Notes under the pieces: generated by a model | Database searches by the model: none | Told to the model about the DNA's origin: nothing | Seen by the model: only the letters and a program-made list of their open reading frames with translations | From: Caulobacterales bacterium | Lineage (GTDB): Bacteria > Pseudomonadota > Alphaproteobacteria > Caulobacterales > Aquidulcibacteraceae | DNA length: 64,000 nt | Reading direction: 5' to 3' | Assembly (NCBI GenBank): GCA_017303355.1 | Contig: JAFLCU010000005.1 | Location: 124,001-188,000, forward strand | Program-made: the position numbers and the translations under genes | Part shown: positions 30,000-39,095 of the stretch, in pieces | Numbering within the stretch: the first letter of the stretch is position 1 | Layout: the number at the start of each line of letters is the position of its first letter

Positions 30000-31042
30000 G
30001 GCGCGCCTCGTGCGTGCTCGGCGATCAGACGCATCAGCACGCCCTCGCGCAAGCCCCGATCCGCGACCCGAATGCGCGTCGCCGGCCAAACGCGCAAGAC
30101 CGCGTCGAGAATGGCGCCGCCGATAACCACAAGATCGGCGCGATCCTTGCCGATACATGCGTTGCCGGCGCGCTCGTCACGCGTTTGCGCCAGCAGCTTG
30201 GCGATGGTTGTGCGGCAATCGCCCGTGTCGAACCACATGCCGTCCACGCGCGCGCGATTGTATCGGGGCAGATCGAGGAAGACGCCGGCGAGGCTGGTGA
30301 CGGTGCCCGAGGTGCCGATGATGTGGCCCCGGCCTTGCACGAAGGCGTCACGCAAATGGTGCGCATCGCCCACCTTGGCGATACCTTCGGCCAAGCATGC
30401 GACGACCGTTTCGTACCAAACGTGCTTGTCCGTATCGGGTTCGGGATCATCTTCCGCCAGCGTGACGACGCCGATTGGACACGTGCCCCAAGAGATGATC
30501 GGCGGATCGAGACCGGCGCCCAACACCGCTTGCGGCGACACCCAAGAAATCTCCGTCGAGCCGCCGCCAATATCGACAATCATCGCGTGTTCGGATTCGC
30601 GCTCGAGCAAGCTGGCGCAACCGAGCACGGAAAGCCGCGCTTCTTCCTCGGCGCTGATGATCTGGAAATCGAGGCCGAGATCCTTGCGCACGCGATTGAG
30701 GAACACCTCGCCGTTCGTCGCCGCACGGCACGCTTGCGTCGCCACGCAGCCCACGCGCACCGGCGCGCGCGCTTCGATGCGCTCCGCGCACGCGGCCAGC
30801 GCCTGGTACGCGCGCGACATCGCGCCTTCGCTCAAGCGGCCCGTGTGCGCCAAGCCTTCGCCCAGGCGCACGATGCGCGAGAAGCCGTCGACGACGCGCA
30901 AACCGCCATCGCCATCCGACGCCGCCATCAGCAAGCGGCAATTATTGGTGCCCAGATCGAGCGCGGCGAAAAGCGGCGCGCGTGACCGTGGGCCGGTGCG
31001 CCTGTCGCTTCGCGACGGCGGCGTCCGCCCATCCTTGACCAT
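29996..31042 (-). CDS. Ppx/GppA-family phosphatase
   Basis: 348 residues; actin-like ATPase fold with FAALDLGTNNCRLLM (phosphate 1) near 26 and MIVDIGGGSTEIS (phosphate 2) near 160. Hydrolyses polyphosphate or pppGpp; sequence alone does not tell which. The short (single-domain) form and the gppA-rlmE order recur in alphaproteobacteria. Confidence 0.88.
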   Translation of the reverse strand: MVKDGRTPPSRSDRRTGPRSRAPLFAALDLGTNNCRLLMAASDGDGGLRVVDGFSRIVRLGEGLAHTGRLSEGAMSRAYQALAACAERIEARAPVRVGCVATQACRAATNGEVFLNRVRKDLGLDFQIISAEEEARLSVLGCASLLERESEHAMIVDIGGGSTEISWVSPQAVLGAGLDPPIISWGTCPIGVVTLAEDDPEPDTDKHVWYETVVACLAEGIAKVGDAHHLRDAFVQGRGHIIGTSGTVTSLAGVFLDLPRYNRARVDGMWFDTGDCRTTIAKLLAQTRDERAGNACIGKDRADLVVIGGAILDAVLRVWPATRIRVADRGLREGVLMRLIAEHARGAP

Positions 31043-31218
31043 TTTAACCGTTCCGGGGCCGCCTGTGAGGACGCCCGCAAATCTACTTCAAGTTGGAAAC
31101 TAGCCCATTTGCGCCGTCGCGAAACCCTGCTTTCGCCGGCATTTGGCCTGCTTCCGGCGCGACCGGGGCGATGAAGACACACAAATTCGTGCACCGATTA
31201 GCCTGGAGGGCACATCCG

Positions 31219-31250
31219 CTTGTTGGAGGCGTTCTACCTTCCTACGTTAC
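31219..31250 (+). promoter_or_regulatory. Heat-shock (RpoH-type) promoter candidate for hspQ
   Basis: CTTG, 18 nt, then CCTACGTTAC ending 40 nt before the hspQ ATG. This fits the alphaproteobacterial RpoH pattern CTTG-N17/18-CYTATNT with one mismatch in the -10 part. The gene behind it is a heat-shock factor, which raises the prior. The rest of the 248-nt gap (31043-31290) shows nothing else. Confidence 0.45.
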
Positions 31251-31290
31251 GGGGGCGAGAGATTTTGAGGAGGTTTAGAAGGAGGAGAAG

Positions 31291-31614
31291 ATGCAGCAAG
31301 CGAAATTCTCCATCGGTCAAGTGGTGCGTCATCGGCTGTTCCCGTTTCGGGGTGTCGTGTTTGACGTCGATCCAGAATTCTCCAACACCGAGGAATGGCT
31401 TGAGGCCATCCCTGAGCCGGTGCGGCCTGACCGTAAGCAACCCTTCTATCACCTGTTCGCGGAAAATTCCGACAGCCATTACGTGGCCTACGTGTCCGAG
31501 CAAAACTTGATCGCCGACGATAGCGGCGAGCCGGTCGAGCACCCGCAGATCGAACTCATGTTCGATGAAACGGATGAAGGCGCTTATAAGCTGCGGCCGG
31601 AGAGCTTGAACTAA
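31291..31614 (+). CDS. hspQ: Heat-shock protein HspQ
   Basis: 107 residues matching the HspQ/YccV hemimethylated-DNA-binding fold: FSIGQVVRHRLFPFRGVVFDVDPEF, WYxxIP-like WLEAIP, and QPFYHLFAENSDSHYVAYVSEQNL. In E. coli HspQ is a Lon specificity enhancer. GGAGGAG lies 4 nt before the ATG. Monocistronic, closed by a terminator at 31638. Confidence 0.93.
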   Translation: MQQAKFSIGQVVRHRLFPFRGVVFDVDPEFSNTEEWLEAIPEPVRPDRKQPFYHLFAENSDSHYVAYVSEQNLIADDSGEPVEHPQIELMFDETDEGAYKLRPESLN

Positions 31615-31637
31615 AAGTTCGACGCACTCGAACGTGC

Positions 31638-31665
31638 AACGGCGGTCAGAGATGGCCGCCGTTTT
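31638..31665 (+). terminator. Rho-independent terminator of hspQ
   Basis: 8-bp stem AACGGCGG / CCGCCGTT with a 10-nt loop, followed by TTTT. It ends where the convergent astB gene stops and may also serve that operon. Confidence 0.7.
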
Positions 31666-33004
31666 ACGTGCGCTGAAATGGATAGAAATCCGCGCCGAGC
31701 GGCAAGATGCGCGTGAGTTCATCAAGCGCGGCTTGCGTCTCATCAACCAAATTCGGATCGCCCAGATCGGCTGGCGCCAGCTCCTCGCGATAGTGCTTCG
31801 TCACCCAGGCTTCGAGCTTTGCCGCCAGCGCATCATCGAGAAAGAATCCTTGCGCCGCGGCCGCCCGCTCCTGCGCCGTCATCACGATGCGCAAACGCAG
31901 GCACGCCGGGCCGCCGCCATTGCGCATGCTTTCGCGCACTTCGACATATTCGACACGCCCAATCGCCGCGTTCGGCGCCGCGATCATCGCGCGTACGAAT
32001 TCAGCGGTGCGGTTGTTTTCGCGAACTTCGGTGGGCGCAATCAGAGTCAGCGTCGCCTCGCCCGGCAGACTGAGGAGCTGAGAATTGAATAGATACGAGG
32101 AGACTGCGTCATCCAGCCCGACCTGCTCGCGGGGGACCTCGACAAACACAGGCTCGAACCCATCCGCCTTGGCGCGCACCTCGGCATAAAGCCCCGCTTT
32201 GTCGGCGAACGCGTCTTCGTGATGAAACAGCACGCGCTCGTGCGCCACTGCGACAACGTCGTTGTGGAACGCACCAGCATCGATCGCTTGCGGCGCTTGC
32301 TTGGCGAACACCGTCCGCCCCGGATCAAGCGCGTGACGGCGTGCAACGGCGTGGCAGGCTTCCAATGTTTGCCGCGCCGGAAAGCCGTGGCGCGGCTCGC
32401 TGGCGCGGCGGCCATAGACGAATATTTCCACACCGGCAGCGCCAGCGTTCGCGGCCATACGCATGTGATTTGCAGCCCCCTCGTCGGAAAGGGCATCGTG
32501 CGGCGGCAGCGCGGGGTGCACAGCGAAACGCGCTTCATCGGGCAGCAAACGGCAAAGCGTGCGCTCGGTTTGCTCGGCCTCGATCAGCCGATGCAGCATG
32601 GTCTGCAGATTGGCGACGGAGGCGTGGAGCTTGCCGTCGCAGCAGTCCGCGCTTGGCGAGATCGTCGCCGCATTCGCCGCCCACATCGCCGATGAAGCGA
32701 GTGCGGCGCGCGCGACGTTCGGCTCGCCCTCCCAAGCGCGCGCCCAGACATTGCGATCCGAACCCGTGAACCCAAGCGAGCGCAGCCATGAGATGTTCGG
32801 GCGCTCATGCGGCGGCAGCACGCCTTGGCTGAGACCAAGCGTCCGCAGGCGCCGCATCTTGCCGATGCCTTGCAACGCAGCCTCGCGCGGGCGAGCAACC
32901 ATGTCGCGATTGCGCGCGGAGGCGAGATTGCCTTCCGAGAGGCCGGCATAATTGTGCGTCGGCCCAACCAAGCCGTCGAAATTGATCTCGACGGCCTCGG
33001 TCAT
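31664..33004 (-). CDS. astB: N-succinylarginine dihydrolase
   Basis: 446 residues, the AstB length. Starts with INFDGLVGPTHNYAGLSEGN. The catalytic triad residues are in place: Glu in DEGAANHMR, His in AFHNDVVAV and Cys in NGGGPACLRLR. Converts N2-succinyl-arginine to succinyl-ornithine, CO2 and two ammonia. Last gene of the operon, overlapping astD by 4 nt. Confidence 0.96.
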   Translation of the reverse strand: MTEAVEINFDGLVGPTHNYAGLSEGNLASARNRDMVARPREAALQGIGKMRRLRTLGLSQGVLPPHERPNISWLRSLGFTGSDRNVWARAWEGEPNVARAALASSAMWAANAATISPSADCCDGKLHASVANLQTMLHRLIEAEQTERTLCRLLPDEARFAVHPALPPHDALSDEGAANHMRMAANAGAAGVEIFVYGRRASEPRHGFPARQTLEACHAVARRHALDPGRTVFAKQAPQAIDAGAFHNDVVAVAHERVLFHHEDAFADKAGLYAEVRAKADGFEPVFVEVPREQVGLDDAVSSYLFNSQLLSLPGEATLTLIAPTEVRENNRTAEFVRAMIAAPNAAIGRVEYVEVRESMRNGGGPACLRLRIVMTAQERAAAAQGFFLDDALAAKLEAWVTKHYREELAPADLGDPNLVDETQAALDELTRILPLGADFYPFQRT

Positions 33005-34452
33005 GATGGCAGACCAGGCGCGGGGATCGCCGCCGCCTTCTCAGAGAGTTGCGTCGCCACCGGATAGGCTACGTAGTCCGCCGCGTAATAAGCGCTCGGA
33101 CGCAGCGAGCCCGAGAGACCGGGGCCGCCGAACGGCATGGCGCCGGATGCCCCCGTAGTTGGGCGATTCCAATTGAGCACGCCGGCGCGCATCTCGTGCT
33201 TCACGCGCGCCCATAGTGCTGGATCGTCGCTGATCAAGCCACCGGCCAAGCCGAAGCGCGTGGCGTTGGCGATATCGAGCGCGTGGTCGAAATCAGCGAC
33301 GCGATAAACCTGCAACACGGGGCCGAACAATTCCTCGTCCGGCGGTGCAAGGCCCGTCACATCGACGATGCCGGGATACACGAGCGCGCCTTCCCGCTTC
33401 ACGGCGAGGATCGACTTGCCGCCAAGCGCGAGCAAACCTTGCTCGAAATGCACCGCGCGCTCGGCCGCGTGCGCGTTGACGAGCGGGCCGAGGAACGGCT
33501 CCGGTGTTTGCGTAGCGGGTCCCGCGCTGATTTGCGGCGTGAGCGCGACAAGCGCCGCGATGATCTCATCGCCAGCCGATCCCGCAGGAAGGATCAAACG
33601 ACGCGCGCACGAGCAACGCTGGCCGCTGGTGGCGAAGGCCGAGTGTACGATGAGGTTGGCCGCCGCCTTGGCATCGACGGGCGGCCACACGATCAGCGGA
33701 TTGTTGCCGCCGAGTTCGAGTGCAAGCACCACGTCAGGTCGGCCCGCGAATTTCTTGTGGATCAGCGCCCCGGTTTGCGCGGAGCCCGTGAACAGCACGC
33801 CATTGAGGCCATGGCTATCAAGCAGCGCCGCGCCAGTCTCGCGTCCGCCTTGGAGCAGATTGAGCACGCCCGCCGGCAAGCCGGCCTCTTCCCAAGCTTC
33901 CAGCATCAACGCGGCGACACCGGGCGCCAGTTCGCTGGGCTTGAACAACACGCAATTGCCAGCGAGCAGCGCCGGCACGATATGCCCATTCGGCAAGTGC
34001 CCCGGAAAATTGAACGGCCCGAATACAGCCAGCACGCCATGCGCGTGGTGCGACAATGTCATCGCGCCGAACGCCGCTTTCTCCTCGCGCGCGCCAGCGC
34101 GTTCGGCCTGGGCGCGGATCGAAATCTCGATCTTGCCGATCATGGCCTGGACCTCGCCTTTGGAATCCCAAAGCGCCTTGCCCATTTCACGGCTGATGGT
34201 GCGCGCGATATCATCGGCGCGCTTTTCAATGCCTTTGGCGAAGGCGCGCACGATCTCAAGGCGCTCGGTAAGCGGTCGGCGCGACCACGCCGGAAACGCC
34301 AATCGCGCGGCCGCCATTGCTTCGGCGACATCGTCCTCGCTGGCCGCGCGCCCTTCCCAAACCTTGTCGCCGGTCGCCGGATCAAACGAGGCGAAACTCT
34401 CGCCGCCGCCCTGACGCCACTCGCCGCCGATATAATTCTCAGTTCGCATCAT
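33001..34452 (-). CDS. astD: Succinylglutamate-semialdehyde dehydrogenase
   Basis: 483 residues of NAD-dependent aldehyde dehydrogenase. ELGGNNPLIVW and the catalytic Cys in SGQRCSCARRLI are present; SFDPATGDKVWEG opens it as in AstD. Oxidises N-succinyl-glutamate semialdehyde to N-succinyl-glutamate. Overlaps astA by 14 nt. Confidence 0.94.
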   Translation of the reverse strand: MMRTENYIGGEWRQGGGESFASFDPATGDKVWEGRAASEDDVAEAMAAARLAFPAWSRRPLTERLEIVRAFAKGIEKRADDIARTISREMGKALWDSKGEVQAMIGKIEISIRAQAERAGAREEKAAFGAMTLSHHAHGVLAVFGPFNFPGHLPNGHIVPALLAGNCVLFKPSELAPGVAALMLEAWEEAGLPAGVLNLLQGGRETGAALLDSHGLNGVLFTGSAQTGALIHKKFAGRPDVVLALELGGNNPLIVWPPVDAKAAANLIVHSAFATSGQRCSCARRLILPAGSAGDEIIAALVALTPQISAGPATQTPEPFLGPLVNAHAAERAVHFEQGLLALGGKSILAVKREGALVYPGIVDVTGLAPPDEELFGPVLQVYRVADFDHALDIANATRFGLAGGLISDDPALWARVKHEMRAGVLNWNRPTTGASGAMPFGGPGLSGSLRPSAYYAADYVAYPVATQLSEKAAAIPAPGLPS

Positions 34453-35473
34453 CCACCCAGATCAAAGCTTCAGCGCCCGGTTCGAGCTTGAGCGCGGTCA
34501 GCGTCGCGGCCGTGAGATGCGCGACGCCGTCTCGGACCTCCGCGCGGGCAGACACACAGCGATAGCCCTGGATACGCGACGTCGCGATCAGGGCGCGCTT
34601 GGCGTTCGATATAGTATCGCTTGCGGCGAGGCGCACCCGCTTGGTCTCGCGCAAGGTGCGAATGTGATCGCGCGGCGCGCTGACGAGCGGGCCACCGTCG
34701 AAAATATCCACGACTTTCGAGAACGAGAAACCTTCCCACTCCAGCAGACGCAACGCGCCTTCACCGGCCTCGTGGCATTTGCCGATCACATCGCGCGCCG
34801 ATTGCGGCAGCAGATCCACGTAGATCGGATGTTGCGGCATCAGATCGAGGATGAATTGATTGTCGGTGATGGCGCTGAGCTTGTCGGCTTCGTCAAAATC
34901 CATGCGGAAGAAGTGCCGCCCCACCGCTTCCCAGAATGGCGACCCCCCCTCCGGCGAGACGACGCCACGCAATTCGGAAACGACCTGCTCGCGAAAGCGC
35001 TTTGGTTGAGCGGCCATCAGCACGTAGCGATTTTGCGCCAAGGCTCGACCAACGCCGCCGGCCCGGTGCTCCGGACGAAGGAAAAGCGAACCGACCTCAC
35101 TGCAGCCGGTGAAATCATTCACGCCGATCAGCACGTTCATGTCGAAGCGGCGATCCACCACCGCGCAGGATTGCGCTTCGGTGATCAGGCGGAAATTGAA
35201 GAATGGCGGTTTCTCGCCAATCGTCGATTTCACGCCGCAGCAGCCAGCGATCGCGCCCGTTTCCAGATGCTCCAGCGCGATGAAATAGCGTTCGCTGCCC
35301 GCGACATCCGACGTCGAGGCGAAGCTGCGCTCCGACAGCGCGAGTTTTTCCGCCATCGCCTTGTCGTTGAGCATCAGGCTGGTGAAGCCGGCGCCGGCGA
35401 TTTCGCGCAATTGCAGGAAGCCGCTGAGATCGGCGGGGCCCGCGGCGCGCATTACATAAGTTGGCCCGCTCAT
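34439..35473 (-). CDS. astA: Arginine N-succinyltransferase
   Basis: 344 residues; the GNAT-related AstA fold with MRAAGPADLSGFLQLREIAGAGFTSLM at the start, CSEVGSLFLRPEHRAGGVGRALAQNRY as acetyl-CoA-type pocket and WEGFSFSKVVDIFDGGPLV later. Adds succinyl to the alpha-amine of arginine, the first step of the pathway. Overlaps the M20 gene by 4 nt. Confidence 0.95.
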   Translation of the reverse strand: MSGPTYVMRAAGPADLSGFLQLREIAGAGFTSLMLNDKAMAEKLALSERSFASTSDVAGSERYFIALEHLETGAIAGCCGVKSTIGEKPPFFNFRLITEAQSCAVVDRRFDMNVLIGVNDFTGCSEVGSLFLRPEHRAGGVGRALAQNRYVLMAAQPKRFREQVVSELRGVVSPEGGSPFWEAVGRHFFRMDFDEADKLSAITDNQFILDLMPQHPIYVDLLPQSARDVIGKCHEAGEGALRLLEWEGFSFSKVVDIFDGGPLVSAPRDHIRTLRETKRVRLAASDTISNAKRALIATSRIQGYRCVSARAEVRDGVAHLTAATLTALKLEPGAEALIWVDDAN

Positions 35474-36756
35474 GCGCGCAGGCTCCGAACGTCGAATACG
35501 CCGCGCTCAACGCCAGCAAGAAGCAGAAACGAAAGCTTCGCGCGCTCGGCAAAACTATCGAGCAGCGCAAACTCCTGATCGCTGTGCAGGCCACCGCCGC
35601 AGGGCCCGAGCGTATCGATGTTCGGACAGCCGGCGGCCGCCAGATTGTTGCCTTCGCACACGCCGCCCGATGGCTGAAACTTGAGATCAAGCCCGAGCGC
35701 CGCGCCTGCTTGCTTCGTCCACGACACCATCGTGCGCTGCGTATCGGTCAGTGGCTTGGGCGGGCGGGTGAAGCCGCCGTGCAAATGCGCGGCGATGCCA
35801 TCCAGCGCGCCGATGGCGCTGACAATGCGGCGGACCTCGAACTCAGCCCAAGCCGCCGATTCGGCATCAGGCACACGAACATTGAAGCGCAGCACCGCGC
35901 GCTCCGGCACGACGTTTACGGCGCTGCCGCCATCGATGGCGCCGACATTGAACGTCACGCCATCGCGTTTGCCGTTGAGCGCATTGAGCTGCAGCGCCGC
36001 GTCGGCGGCGGCGAGCACGGCGCTTCGGCCTTCGGCAAACGCGCGCCCCACGTGCGCCGCGCGGCCACGCAGCGCCAGGCTGAAATTTCCCGAGCCCTTG
36101 CGCGAGTCCACCAGCGCGCCGTCCGCCAATGCCGGCTCGTAGGTGAGCCCCAGATGCGCACGCGCGCCGAGTTCGCTGAGCAGCGGCGCGCTCGCGGGCG
36201 AACCGACTTCTTCATCGGGGCTGAGCAGCACCTCGTAGCCGACGCGCTTGTCGCCCGGCAGCGCCTCGAAGCTCTGCAGCGCCGCAAGCATGAGCGAGAT
36301 GCCGCCCTTCATGTCGGCGACGCCGGGTCCGCGCAACACGCCATTCTCGCGCCAAACGCTCTGGAACGGGTGCGCCGCCGGAAAGACGGTGTCGTAATGG
36401 CCTGTGAGCGCAACCTGGATCGGCGCCTCAGGACGCACACGAACGCGGATTGACGCGCCATGCTCGATTTCAATCACCTCACCATCAGGGCGCACGCGTT
36501 GTGACGGCTGCAACGGCGCAATCTCGACAGCGGCGCCAGGCAGCGCGCTCCAAGCGCTCGCGAGAACCTCGCGCATGCGCACAAGGCCCGCCTGCTCCCA
36601 CGAGCCTGAGTTGATTTGCGCCCAAGCCTCGGCCCGGTTCGCCATCGCGGCGCCTTCGCTATCGAGGCGCTCCAACAATGGCTCAACGCCAGCGCCCCAA
36701 TCGGAGCGCGCCGGCGCTTGAAACTGCATAGATGACATGGGCGCGAACCTGCCCAC
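35470..36756 (-). CDS. M20-family metallohydrolase in the ast operon
   Basis: 428 residues with the M20 zinc-enzyme pattern: LTGHYDTVF (His and Asp ligands), GVADMKGGI, SPDEEVGS (catalytic Glu pair), and a dimerisation insert. Related enzymes remove acyl groups from amino acids (ArgE, DapE, carboxypeptidase G2). First gene of the ast operon, where AstE (succinylglutamate desuccinylase) is missing, so it may do that last step (inference). AstC, the transaminase, is not in the operon. Confidence 0.85.
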   Translation of the reverse strand: MGRFAPMSSMQFQAPARSDWGAGVEPLLERLDSEGAAMANRAEAWAQINSGSWEQAGLVRMREVLASAWSALPGAAVEIAPLQPSQRVRPDGEVIEIEHGASIRVRVRPEAPIQVALTGHYDTVFPAAHPFQSVWRENGVLRGPGVADMKGGISLMLAALQSFEALPGDKRVGYEVLLSPDEEVGSPASAPLLSELGARAHLGLTYEPALADGALVDSRKGSGNFSLALRGRAAHVGRAFAEGRSAVLAAADAALQLNALNGKRDGVTFNVGAIDGGSAVNVVPERAVLRFNVRVPDAESAAWAEFEVRRIVSAIGALDGIAAHLHGGFTRPPKPLTDTQRTMVSWTKQAGAALGLDLKFQPSGGVCEGNNLAAAGCPNIDTLGPCGGGLHSDQEFALLDSFAERAKLSFLLLAGVERGVFDVRSLRA

Positions 36757-36838
36757 GCGGCAGGCGCCTGTCCAGCCCGTGCGCCCAAAAGCAGCGGCGC
36801 TTTGTCGTCACCCCCAAAGCCCGCCCCCAAAAGCAAAC

Positions 36839-36860
36839 GGGCCCGGCTTTCGCCGGGCCC
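36839..36860 (-). terminator. Terminator of the OmpA-like gene
   Basis: 9-bp perfect stem GGGCCCGGC / GCCGGGCCC with a 4-nt loop; on the minus strand it is followed by GTTTGCTTTTG. It lies 28 nt past the porin stop codon. Confidence 0.7.
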
Positions 36861-36888
36861 GCGCGTCTCAGCCGAGGCTGATCCGTTT

Positions 36889-37965
36889 TTAGCGGAACGT
36901 GATCGTGACCGCGGTGCGGCGGTTCAGCGGCTCACGCACGCCGTCGCGCGTGGCGCGCGCCAGATCGGTTTCGCCGCGCGCTTGCGCGGTGATCGAACCG
37001 GCGGCCATGCCGCGCGCCACGAGGGCGTCACGGACGACCGAAGCGCGACGCTCCGACAGACCTTGGTTGTAGGTCGGCGAACCCGACGTGTCGGTGTGGC
37101 CGACGACCACCGTGCCCGCGACGTTGCACTGACGCGCGCGCGCGACAGCGGCGTCGATGGTTTCGAGCGCGGCTTGGTTGAGGTTCGAGCGATCCCACTC
37201 GAAATACACGACGAATTCCGAGGTCGGGCACGCGGCCGGCGGCGGGGGTGTGACGACCGGCGGCGGTGCGACGCCCGGCGGCGGCACGACGACCGGAGCG
37301 GCCGGCGCGGCGAATTGGTAACGCAGACCAACAGTCAGAGCTTGGTGCTCATAGTCAGCGTCGTAGCTGGCCGGAGAAATCACGATGCTGGAGCCGCCCG
37401 TGTCAGCCACGCCGTCGAACGAAGCGTCCGGGGCCACGAAATAGCGGTAGCCGATGTCGAGGTCCCACTGCTCGGACAAGCCGACAGCGAAGCCAACCAT
37501 CGCTTGATAAGCAACGACGGTGTCTTCGTCATCGAACGAAGCCGGGAAGCTGTCCGCGCCATTGGCGTTCAGGCGAGCGGCGCCCGCACCAACGCCGATG
37601 TACGGCTCGATCGAACCGCCACGGTTGAAATCATAGAACAGGTTCAACATAGCCGACCAAGCGTGCACGTCGCCGCCGAGGTCGATCGTGTCTTCCGCAT
37701 CCAGCTGGTTAAAGCGGTGGCCGAGTTCACCTTCCAAACGGAAACCGTTTTGGAACGCGTAGCCGAGACCCAGATGCTGGGTCCAGTCATGTTCAAGCGT
37801 CGGCGAGCCGAAGTCATAAACGGCGTCGTTGCCGACATCCAATTCACCGTCGAACGACCAGCCGATATCGGCGCGGCCATACCAACCTTCAGTAGCGTGA
37901 GCCGCACCGGCGGCGCTGGCCATCAACGCCGCAAGCGCGACAGTCTTGGTGATGCGCGATTTCAT
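36889..37965 (-). CDS. OmpA-family outer-membrane porin
   Basis: 358 residues. Start at the ATG 37965 with GAGGGG upstream; the longer frame to 38001 lacks one. Signal peptide ends near AAHA (22). Residues 23-225 are an eight-strand barrel with alternating aromatic residues; a Pro-rich linker follows (APVVVPPPGVAPPPVVTPPPP); an OmpA peptidoglycan-binding domain ends it (VVGHTDTSGSPTYNQGLSERRASVVRDAL). Typically abundant, structural. Confidence 0.92.
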   Translation of the reverse strand: MKSRITKTVALAALMASAAGAAHATEGWYGRADIGWSFDGELDVGNDAVYDFGSPTLEHDWTQHLGLGYAFQNGFRLEGELGHRFNQLDAEDTIDLGGDVHAWSAMLNLFYDFNRGGSIEPYIGVGAGAARLNANGADSFPASFDDEDTVVAYQAMVGFAVGLSEQWDLDIGYRYFVAPDASFDGVADTGGSSIVISPASYDADYEHQALTVGLRYQFAAPAAPVVVPPPGVAPPPVVTPPPPAACPTSEFVVYFEWDRSNLNQAALETIDAAVARARQCNVAGTVVVGHTDTSGSPTYNQGLSERRASVVRDALVARGMAAGSITAQARGETDLARATRDGVREPLNRRTAVTITFR

Positions 37966-38552
37966 ATTCACCCCTCTCAAGCGATTTCCCCTGCGCCTCA
38001 ATCCGACGCAAGCCTTTCGCGCCTAAACGCGCCTACGGCTAGCCGAACCAAGCGACACGGACATGTCCTAGGGAGCTTAACCCCCCGTTACGAACACTGT
38101 ACGCGGCGCGCGGTTCCCCGCTTTGCCGATTGTGTATGACACTGGACCAGCCCGCACGGCGAGTCCATGCGGCCGGACGCCCGCCGCCACATTTTACTGG
38201 CGATTGTTGGAATTTTGCCGCCCTTCCGTGGCGTTAGAGCGACACGGACACGAAACGAGGGGCGCCGAGATTACCGAAAATAAATGGGCCACGCCCCCTC
38301 CCGGCGCGGCCCATCCCCTCATCGCCCCTGCGCGCATTCTCCAGGACCCAAGGCCCGAGAACGTCCCCCGCCAAAAACCGAGGAGGCCTACACTGTGACT
38401 CGCCGCTGAGAGGATCGCCAAATGCTAATGGCGCCGACCGCGCCTCATTTCCGGGCGCTGTTGCCACGGCAGCACACGGTTCTGTGAGCGGAACCCCTTC
38501 GGCATCGCGGCGGTTAGACTTGCGTAATCGGAAACCCTTGGAGACGCGCCCC
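37966..38552. other. 587-nt intergenic region
   Basis: No gene with support. It carries the leader of the OmpA-like gene (37966-38100), an imperfect hairpin ATGGGCCACGCC / GGCGCGGCCCAT at 38284-38313 without a clear gene to terminate, and the leader of the downstream gene. No further regulatory site is recognisable to me. Confidence 0.5.
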
Positions 38553-38945
38553 GTGACCAGTCCGCAAAAACAATCCAACGATCCGTACGCACCGCCGCCG
38601 CGCTATCGCGAGAAAAGCGGCGCGGTGGTGCGCGTGGCCATCCTCGGCGCGCTGCTCGCAGGGGCGGCTTGGGGTTACATGCAATTCGCCAACGCGCCGC
38701 AAACCGCGCTTGTGGAGCCCGCCGCGCAGGAACAAGTGATGGCGGAAACAAGCGAACTGAACGCGCCGTACCAAGTTCAAACGCAGGATGCGGCGCCCGC
38801 CGCGACGCCAGCCTCAGAGTCACGCGCCTCACCCCGCCCCGCCCCCGGCGCCGCGTCTGGCGAACTGCTTCCGCCGCCCACCACGACGACCGAGCCGACA
38901 ACACCGCAGCCCCTGCCGCCTGTCGATATGCCTGCTGGTGAATGA
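38553..38945 (+). CDS. Membrane-anchored proline/threonine-rich protein
   Basis: 130 residues from a GTG at 38553 with GGAG 9 nt upstream (the frame is open to an ATG at 38484 without one). One TM helix at about 25-43 (VVRVAILGALLAGAAWGYM), then a disordered periplasmic tail rich in Pro, Ala and Thr (PPPTTTTEPTTPQPLPP). No family recognised. Confidence 0.55.
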   Translation: MTSPQKQSNDPYAPPPRYREKSGAVVRVAILGALLAGAAWGYMQFANAPQTALVEPAAQEQVMAETSELNAPYQVQTQDAAPAATPASESRASPRPAPGAASGELLPPPTTTTEPTTPQPLPPVDMPAGE

Positions 38946-38949
38946 GAAT

Positions 38950-39025
38950 TGGTGAGCCCGGCGGGATTCGAACCCGCGACCCTCTGATTAAAAGTCAGAT
39001 GCTCTACCGACTGAGCTACGGGCTC
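38950..39025 (-). tRNA. tRNA-Lys (anticodon TTT)
   Basis: 76 nt including an encoded CCA. Acceptor pair GAGCCCG/CGGGCTC, D-arm AGCTCAGTCGGTAGAGC, anticodon stem-loop CTGACTTTTAATCAG with TTT, and T-arm GGGTTCGAATCC. All four stems close. Confidence 0.97.
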
Positions 39026-39095
39026 GCTGCGCGAGGGCGGCACTTAAGCCGATGCCCTCGCGCGCGCAACCGTCAATTCTGAAGAAAACCGTGCA

